From an uncultured Bacteroidales bacterium (GTDB lineage Bacteria; Bacteroidota; Bacteroidia; Bacteroidales; Muribaculaceae), in assembly GCA_900552315.1 (NCBI GenBank), contig URZM01000063.1, forward strand, positions 1 through 11,089: DNA of 11,089 nt. Direction: 5' to 3'. Position numbers and translations under genes: made by a program. The notes beneath the pieces were generated by a model, which was given only the letters and a program-made list of their open reading frames with translations, had not been told where the DNA came from and searched no databases. Position 1 is the first letter of the stretch, and the number at the start of each line of letters is the position of its first letter. Positions 7,154-11,089 of this stretch are shown one piece after another.

Positions 7154-8284
7154 ATGCCGCTCACCCTGCTTTTCATATTCACATTCATTATCTTGCTTGC
7201 CATAGAGATAGGCTATATCCCTTTGGCACGCAAGAACGGGTGGAGCACCGAGCGCAACAAACGCTCTGACGGCCACCCCGTGACAGTGATAGGAGGCGGA
7301 ATCATCTTTTACATAGCGATGGTGATATGGAGCCTCTCGATGGGGATCATATACAGGCAGACCGAGATTGGCGCGAATTTTCTGGTCGGCATCACCATGC
7401 TGGCCGCGTGCAGTTTCGCCGACGACCTGATGCAGCTCAAGGTGTGGATAAGGCTCGTGGTGCAGTTTGTCGCAGTGCTTTTCCTCGGATTCCAATGTTC
7501 CCTGTTCGACCAACCACCAGTGCTGTGGCCTATATTCATGATTTGCACCGTGGGCTTCGTGAACGCCTACAATTTCATGGACGGAATCAACGGCATAACA
7601 GCGGCTTACTCCATCGCAGTCCTCGGACTCTTTCTGTACATAGACGCACAGGTAGTGCATTTCATGCCAGGCTCCATGATAGTCCTGGCCCTTATATCGC
7701 TTGTGGTGTTCGGCTTCTTCAACTACCGGCGCAGGGCGCTTGTATTCGCCGGAGACGTAGGGTCCATCACAATGGGATACATAGTGTCCACAGTGCTCAT
7801 ATATTATATATTGGAGACCCACACGCTCACAGCCATCATCTTCGTGGCGGTGTACGGCGTTGACACGTTCATGACTGTGGTACGCCGCGCCTCTGAGGGA
7901 GAGAATATATTCAAGCCTCACCGTAAACACATTTACCAGATACTGAACTATGTGTGGCGAGCACCGCAACGCAGCATCGCATTCGGATACTCGGCGCTAC
8001 AGCTGGCCATATCGGCAGGCTATCTCATGATGCGGACACACCAGGAGCGCGTGGTGTATTGCCTGATAGCGACCGGATGCCTCACAGCTCTGTATTTCAT
8101 ACTGATGACGGCTTCCGAGAACCGCAGGCGACGCATAGAACAGCGCCGCAAGAGCATGAACCGATATGTGGCTCCCTACGGCAGGAAGCGTCGTCATCGC
8201 CACGCCTCAGGCAAGTCAGGCAAATCTGCCGGCAATCCGGCAAAACGCGAAATCATACCGACCAAGGCAGAACACTGGAACTGA
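7154..8284 (+). CDS. Polyprenyl-phosphate glycosyl-1-phosphate transferase (MraY/WecA family)
   Basis: Integral membrane enzyme predicted to move a sugar-1-phosphate (often GlcNAc-1-P or a relative) from a UDP-sugar to undecaprenyl phosphate, starting a lipid-linked glycan on the cytoplasmic face. The 376 residues contain about ten hydrophobic segments up to residue 320. Family motifs in order are DD at 90-91 (Mg2+ site), NAYNFMDGING with N137, N140 and D143, GDVGS at 200-204, and a cytoplasmic HRKHIYQ at 256-262. This histidine motif is closer to WecA/WbpL-type enzymes than to MraY. A strongly basic tail (about 324-363) follows the last membrane segment. The gene begins 27 bp after fcl with no clear promoter, so it belongs to the same operon, linking GDP-fucose supply to glycan initiation. 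The exact sugar donor is not predictable. Confidence 0.9.
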   Translation: MPLTLLFIFTFIILLAIEIGYIPLARKNGWSTERNKRSDGHPVTVIGGGIIFYIAMVIWSLSMGIIYRQTEIGANFLVGITMLAACSFADDLMQLKVWIRLVVQFVAVLFLGFQCSLFDQPPVLWPIFMICTVGFVNAYNFMDGINGITAAYSIAVLGLFLYIDAQVVHFMPGSMIVLALISLVVFGFFNYRRRALVFAGDVGSITMGYIVSTVLIYYILETHTLTAIIFVAVYGVDTFMTVVRRASEGENIFKPHRKHIYQILNYVWRAPQRSIAFGYSALQLAISAGYLMMRTHQERVVYCLIATGCLTALYFILMTASENRRRRIEQRRKSMNRYVAPYGRKRRHRHASGKSGKSAGNPAKREIIPTKAEHWN

Positions 8285-8335
8285 ACGAAATCACGAGCCT
8301 CCGGGAAATTCGCCAAAGAACGGAACCTCTTAATC
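8285..8335. other. Convergent gap between the transferase gene and rnz
   Basis: Only 51 bp separate two convergent stop codons. I see no strong GC-rich hairpin followed by a T-run on either strand, so transcription from either side may read into the opposite gene's 3' end. Confidence 0.4.
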
Positions 8336-9250
8336 TCAGACAGAAACCACAAGCCCCTCGCGCCCAAGGACAGTGTCAGGAAATATGGCGGAGGCTTCGT
8401 CAAGAATCACGGTATCGTCCTTATAGCGAGAAGAGTAGTGGCCGGTAAGCAGACGGCGCGCCCCACACTCTTTCGCCATCATGGCAGCCTGCGCCGCCGT
8501 GGAGTGGCCACGCTCACGGGCGTCACGCTTGTGGTCTGACGTATAGGTAGTCTCATGATAAAGCAGGTCAACCGGGCCTATAAGTGCAGCAAGCTCCGGT
8601 TTATAGGCGGTATCACCTATGTGGGCATAACTGCGCGATGGCGTTGGAGGCTTTGTGAGGAAGGAATTGGGCACTACCCTACCGTCAGGCTTGACGAAAT
8701 CCTCTCCCGCCTGAAGATGTTTCATAAAGGCCACGGGCACGCCATGAAAATCGCATGCGGCACGGTCTATATGTCGAGGCTTCGGATGCTCTTCGAAGAT
8801 GAACCCCACACAGTCCACCCGATGGTCAAGCGGCACGGTACGAACCCTGAGACGTTTGTCCTCGAATATCACAGCAGGCCTGCGGGGATCCAGCACATTG
8901 AACCGCAAATCATAACTCAGCTTCCCGCCGAAGAAATCCATCTGCGTGCGAATCCATCCGGCACCTCTGGCAAACGTATGAACCGTGACATAGCCCTCCT
9001 TACCATGCAAGGCGAGGGTACTCAGCAACCCCGGCAATCCCAGCACATGGTCTCCATGCAGATGGGTCAGGAAAATATTGTTGAGGCGGTTAAGGCGCAG
9101 TCTCTGCCTCATGAGAGCGCGTTGCGCCCCCTCGCCGCAATCAATCATATACAGGGAGTCCTGAACATTCAAGACCGTGCATGAGGGATTGTGGGCCAAA
9201 GTGGGCTTGGCCGAGCCGCATCCCAGGACATTCACCTCAAACCTGTCCAT
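8336..9250 (-). CDS. rnz: Ribonuclease Z (tRNA 3' endonuclease)
   Basis: Zinc-dependent metallo-beta-lactamase-fold endonuclease that cuts pre-tRNA 3' trailers. The 304-residue length is that of the bacterial short form. The metal site is visible as HLHGDH (H63, H65, D67, H68), H143 in VPLDHR, D213 in GDT and H271 in TGHYSSRY. The GHSTAAQAA segment (from residue 248) holds the RNase Z family histidine H249. The ATG at 9250 is preferred over a GTG one codon upstream because it overlaps the sdaA stop as TGATG, implying translational coupling. A tRNA-processing enzyme coupled to a serine catabolic gene has no evident functional link. Some family members act on other RNAs or phosphodiesters, but tRNA processing is the default. 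Confidence 0.94.
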   Translation of the reverse strand: MDRFEVNVLGCGSAKPTLAHNPSCTVLNVQDSLYMIDCGEGAQRALMRQRLRLNRLNNIFLTHLHGDHVLGLPGLLSTLALHGKEGYVTVHTFARGAGWIRTQMDFFGGKLSYDLRFNVLDPRRPAVIFEDKRLRVRTVPLDHRVDCVGFIFEEHPKPRHIDRAACDFHGVPVAFMKHLQAGEDFVKPDGRVVPNSFLTKPPTPSRSYAHIGDTAYKPELAALIGPVDLLYHETTYTSDHKRDARERGHSTAAQAAMMAKECGARRLLTGHYSSRYKDDTVILDEASAIFPDTVLGREGLVVSV

Positions 9251-10458
9251 CACATCTGCCTGTAATCCTTAGCCAGTCCTCCTGTACCGGTCTCTTTATA
9301 CAGAGACGGCAGGTCATGTCCAGTCTCCTTCATGACCTGTATGAGCTTGTCGAAGCTGACACGGTGTGTGCCGTCGGTGAAAGAGGCATATATATTTGCG
9401 TCCAAGGCACGTGCCGCAGCATACGCGTTGCGCTCGATACACGGTATCTGCACCAGGCCGCACACCGGGTCGCATGTCATGCCCAGATGATGCTCCAATC
9501 CCATCTCAGCCGCATACTCTATCTGTGCGGGACTGCCGCCGAAAAGCTGGCAGGCTGCAGCTGCCGCCATCGCACATGCGACCCCGACCTCGCCCTGGCA
9601 TCCCACCTCGGCTCCCGATATGGAGGCGTTGTGCTTCACCACGTTGCCGAACAACCCGGCGGTGGCCAAGGCCCTCAATATCTGCCTGTCGTCATGGTGA
9701 CGGCTTTTCCATATATGGTACAATACAGCCGGGAGCACCCCGCAGGAGCCGCATGTGGGAGCCGTGACAATCATTCCTCCCGAGGCGTTCTCCTCGCTCA
9801 CTGCCAACGCATACGCGAAGACCAGTCCACGAGTACGCAAGTTGTCCTTATAGCCCTCGGCTTTCACGAAATATGTGGTGGCCTTCCGGCGCAGATTCAG
9901 AGGACCGGGCAGACGCCCTTCGGTGGCAAGGCCACGCTCCACCGCCGCCTTCATGGTCTCCCACACCTTTCCTAAATATTCCCATATCTGCGTGCCCTCG
10001 CGCTGTTCCACATACTCCCAATAGCATCTGCCGGTCTTCTCGCAATATTCCATGATTTCGGTCATGGTCTGCTTGTCGTATATCTCTGAGAGCCCCTCGC
10101 GGGCCTTCCCTTCCTCTTCCAAGGCGCCACCTCCCACACTGTAGACCGTCCACTCGTCTGATGGAAGGCCGGCCTCGTTCAAAGCCCGGAAAGTCATGCC
10201 ATTGGGATGATAAGGAAGGAACACATCCGGCTTCCATATTATCTTGACCGGCATGTCGCTCTTGCCTAAAGTCTCCGTGATGGCGACATCGGTCATGTGC
10301 CCTTTGCCCGTGGCAGCGAGAGAACCGTAAAGCGTCACCTCGAAACCGCTGGCGTTCAGATGTTTGGAAAGGAATTCCTCGGCGGCGAAACGAGGACCCA
10401 TCGTATGGCTGGACGAGGGGCCTGTACCTATCCTGAATATTTCTCGTATAGTCTTCAT
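9250..10458 (-). CDS. sdaA: L-serine dehydratase, single-chain iron-sulfur type
   Basis: Deaminates L-serine to pyruvate and ammonia using an oxygen-sensitive [4Fe-4S] cluster. At 402 residues it has the beta domain (N-terminal, with GTGPSSSHTMGP at 11-22) and the alpha catalytic domain fused in one chain. The alpha domain shows TAPTCGSCGVLPA (232-244). The probable cluster cysteines are C287 (GCQGEVG), C329 (MTCDPVCG) and C340 (IPC). Their 42- and 11-residue spacing matches the ligands I recall for the Legionella enzyme. The chain ends in Met where that enzyme ends in an inhibitory Cys. The ATG at 10458 sits right before the first motif. It heads an sdaA-rnz unit. An anaerobic gut lifestyle would suit this labile enzyme; that is inference. 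Confidence 0.96.
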   Translation of the reverse strand: MKTIREIFRIGTGPSSSHTMGPRFAAEEFLSKHLNASGFEVTLYGSLAATGKGHMTDVAITETLGKSDMPVKIIWKPDVFLPYHPNGMTFRALNEAGLPSDEWTVYSVGGGALEEEGKAREGLSEIYDKQTMTEIMEYCEKTGRCYWEYVEQREGTQIWEYLGKVWETMKAAVERGLATEGRLPGPLNLRRKATTYFVKAEGYKDNLRTRGLVFAYALAVSEENASGGMIVTAPTCGSCGVLPAVLYHIWKSRHHDDRQILRALATAGLFGNVVKHNASISGAEVGCQGEVGVACAMAAAAACQLFGGSPAQIEYAAEMGLEHHLGMTCDPVCGLVQIPCIERNAYAAARALDANIYASFTDGTHRVSFDKLIQVMKETGHDLPSLYKETGTGGLAKDYRQM

Positions 10459-10479
10459 TTACTCAATATATTTACACCA

Positions 10480-10487
10480 CAAAATTA
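10480..10487 (-). promoter_or_regulatory. sdaA promoter -7 box
   Basis: TAATTTTG on the minus strand, an exact TAnnTTTG match, ends 21 nt before the sdaA ATG. The expected start site leaves a leader of roughly 15-18 nt. No good -33 TTTG is visible at the usual distance. Confidence 0.6.
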
Positions 10488-10519
10488 ACAAAAAATTCTG
10501 ACCTTTCCCATTATGAGGC

Positions 10520-10550
10520 TTGTGAATATCGTCATTATTCCCTAACTTTG
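10520..10550 (+). promoter_or_regulatory. Promoter of the 113-residue exported protein gene
   Basis: TTG at 10520-10522 and TAACTTTG at 10543-10550, with 20 bp between them, fit the -33/-7 pattern. The box ends 23 nt before the ATG at 10574, giving a short leader of about 20 nt. It is divergent from the sdaA promoter within the same 115-bp gap. Confidence 0.7.
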
Positions 10551-10573
10551 CCAACCTCTAAGCAGATTGAAAA

Positions 10574-10915
10574 ATGAAAAAGATATTCCCATTATTGGTA
10601 TTGGCCTTGGCCTGCACACTGCCGTCCGAGGCCGACACACGCGAGGCGCAGCGCCTCACCCGTGAGGCAGAGAGCTATCAGCGAAAGGCAGACAGCTACC
10701 GCAGAGAGGCGAAATATTACCAAGACAAGGCTGAGAATTACACGGACGAGGCAAACTATTACATCCGCCGGGGCGACGCGGACCGTGCCGTCTCGCAACT
10801 CAATTACGCCAAGAACGCCCTTGACTCTTACAAGACCCAGATACGGTATGCCAAGGACGCAGAGTCCAGGGCGAAGGATTATCTTGACAGGGCCAAACGC
10901 GAAATGAACCGGTAA
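10574..10915 (+). CDS. Small exported helical protein with Ala/Tyr heptad repeats, function unknown
   Basis: I do not recognise this 113-residue protein. Residues 1-20 form a signal peptide: KK at 2-3, a hydrophobic core at 4-13, and a signal peptidase I-like site S18-E19-A20. C14 also sits in a lipobox-like setting (LALAC), so a lipoprotein is possible but less likely. The mature part is very charged and should be all helix. Ala recurs every seven residues at 25, 32, 39, 46, 53 and 60, with Leu28 then Tyr at 35, 42, 49, 56 and 63 three places later. A break at G67-D68 is followed by a second helix with A72, A79, Y86, A93, A100 and A107 at the same spacing. This suggests a periplasmic helical hairpin or coiled coil. 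The gene has its own promoter and converges on the small membrane protein gene. Confidence 0.85.
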   Translation: MKKIFPLLVLALACTLPSEADTREAQRLTREAESYQRKADSYRREAKYYQDKAENYTDEANYYIRRGDADRAVSQLNYAKNALDSYKTQIRYAKDAESRAKDYLDRAKREMNR

Positions 10916-10918
10916 GGG

Positions 10919-11074
10919 CTATCTCTTTTTTGAAGCGGATACCGTGGCGCACAACAGCACCACTCCGGCCGCAGTCAAATAATAGGAGAGCTTGTAACCG
11001 GAGTCATTGACCCAACACACGATACCTGTCCCGATGAGGACTACCGCCAATATTGTATATACCATCTGTTTCAT
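10919..11074 (-). CDS. 51-residue two-pass membrane protein, function unknown
   Basis: Short open frame read from the minus strand, starting at ATG 11074-11072 and ending at TAG 10921-10919. The product has two hydrophobic stretches, about residues 5-22 (from VYTILAVVLIG) and 31-47 (from YYLTAAGVVLL). A short polar turn, NDSGYK, joins them, and the chain ends in SKKR. The basic tail and Lys2 suggest both ends face the cytoplasm. Support for it being real comes from an exact TAnnTTTG box 4 nt upstream of the ATG, the clean hydrophobicity pattern, and its tight fit against the neighbouring gene (3 bp between the stop codons). No homologue or function is recognised. Lack of a known family is the main doubt. 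Confidence 0.7.
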   Translation of the reverse strand: MKQMVYTILAVVLIGTGIVCWVNDSGYKLSYYLTAAGVVLLCATVSASKKR

Positions 11075-11078
11075 GAAG

Positions 11079-11086
11079 CAAATTTA
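11079..11086 (-). promoter_or_regulatory. -7 box of the 51-residue protein gene
   Basis: TAAATTTG on the minus strand ends 4 nt before the ATG at 11074, the same spacing seen at ispE and the MATE gene, so the mRNA is probably leaderless. Any -33 element would lie beyond the window edge. Confidence 0.6.
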
Positions 11087-11089
11087 CAA

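Noticed and set aside
7037..7969. Minus-strand 310-codon frame opposite fcl and the transferase gene
   Set aside because: Antisense shadow rich in His, Tyr and Glu. The plus-strand genes have all their catalytic motifs.
8555..9975. Plus-strand frames opposite rnz and sdaA
   Set aside because: No recognisable domains. They fully overlap two genes with intact metal or cluster motifs.
1..11089. Mobile elements, CRISPR arrays, tRNA/rRNA genes or a defence or toxin system
   Set aside because: I saw no transposase or integrase motifs, spaced direct repeats, tRNA-like cloverleaf or toxin-antitoxin pair. The gene content is mostly housekeeping.

Overview
This is an ordinary chromosomal stretch, most likely from a Bacteroidales bacterium. 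The main evidence is six intergenic matches to the Bacteroidota -7 promoter box TAnnTTTG, each correctly oriented just before a start codon. There are no obvious Shine-Dalgarno sites, and the protein families have Bacteroidetes-like features, such as a GDP-fucose synthase with an internal insertion. The DNA looks moderately GC-rich for the phylum, which would suit a Muribaculaceae-type gut commensal. That finer placement is inference.

Layout. Positions 15-2792 (minus strand) carry dnaJ, grpE and ispE: the Hsp70 co-chaperone pair, then the kinase of the MEP isoprenoid pathway. A 67-bp gap with back-to-back promoters separates ispE from a plus-strand MATE transporter (2860-4185). A new promoter then starts a compact plus-strand cluster (4257-8284): a HAD-family phosphatase, gmd, fcl and a polyprenyl-phosphate glycosyl-1-phosphate transferase. 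Gmd and Fcl convert GDP-mannose to GDP-L-fucose, and the membrane enzyme probably starts a lipid-linked glycan, so the cluster points to a fucosylated surface glycan or glycoprotein. GDP-mannose must be made elsewhere.

Positions 8336-10458 (minus strand) hold sdaA (iron-sulfur L-serine dehydratase) followed by rnz (tRNA 3' processing), joined by a TGATG overlap. At the right edge are two small genes of unknown function. One is a 113-residue exported helical protein with a strict Ala/Tyr heptad repeat. The other is a 51-residue two-pass membrane protein on the opposite strand; the two stop codons are 3 bp apart.

I see no mobile element, CRISPR array, phage gene or clear new multi-gene system. 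The best leads are the two small genes, the likely leaderless transcription of several genes, the shared ispE/MATE promoter region, and details of individual enzymes (SdaA tail, transferase tail, Fcl insertion). All gaps between genes are shorter than 150 bp.
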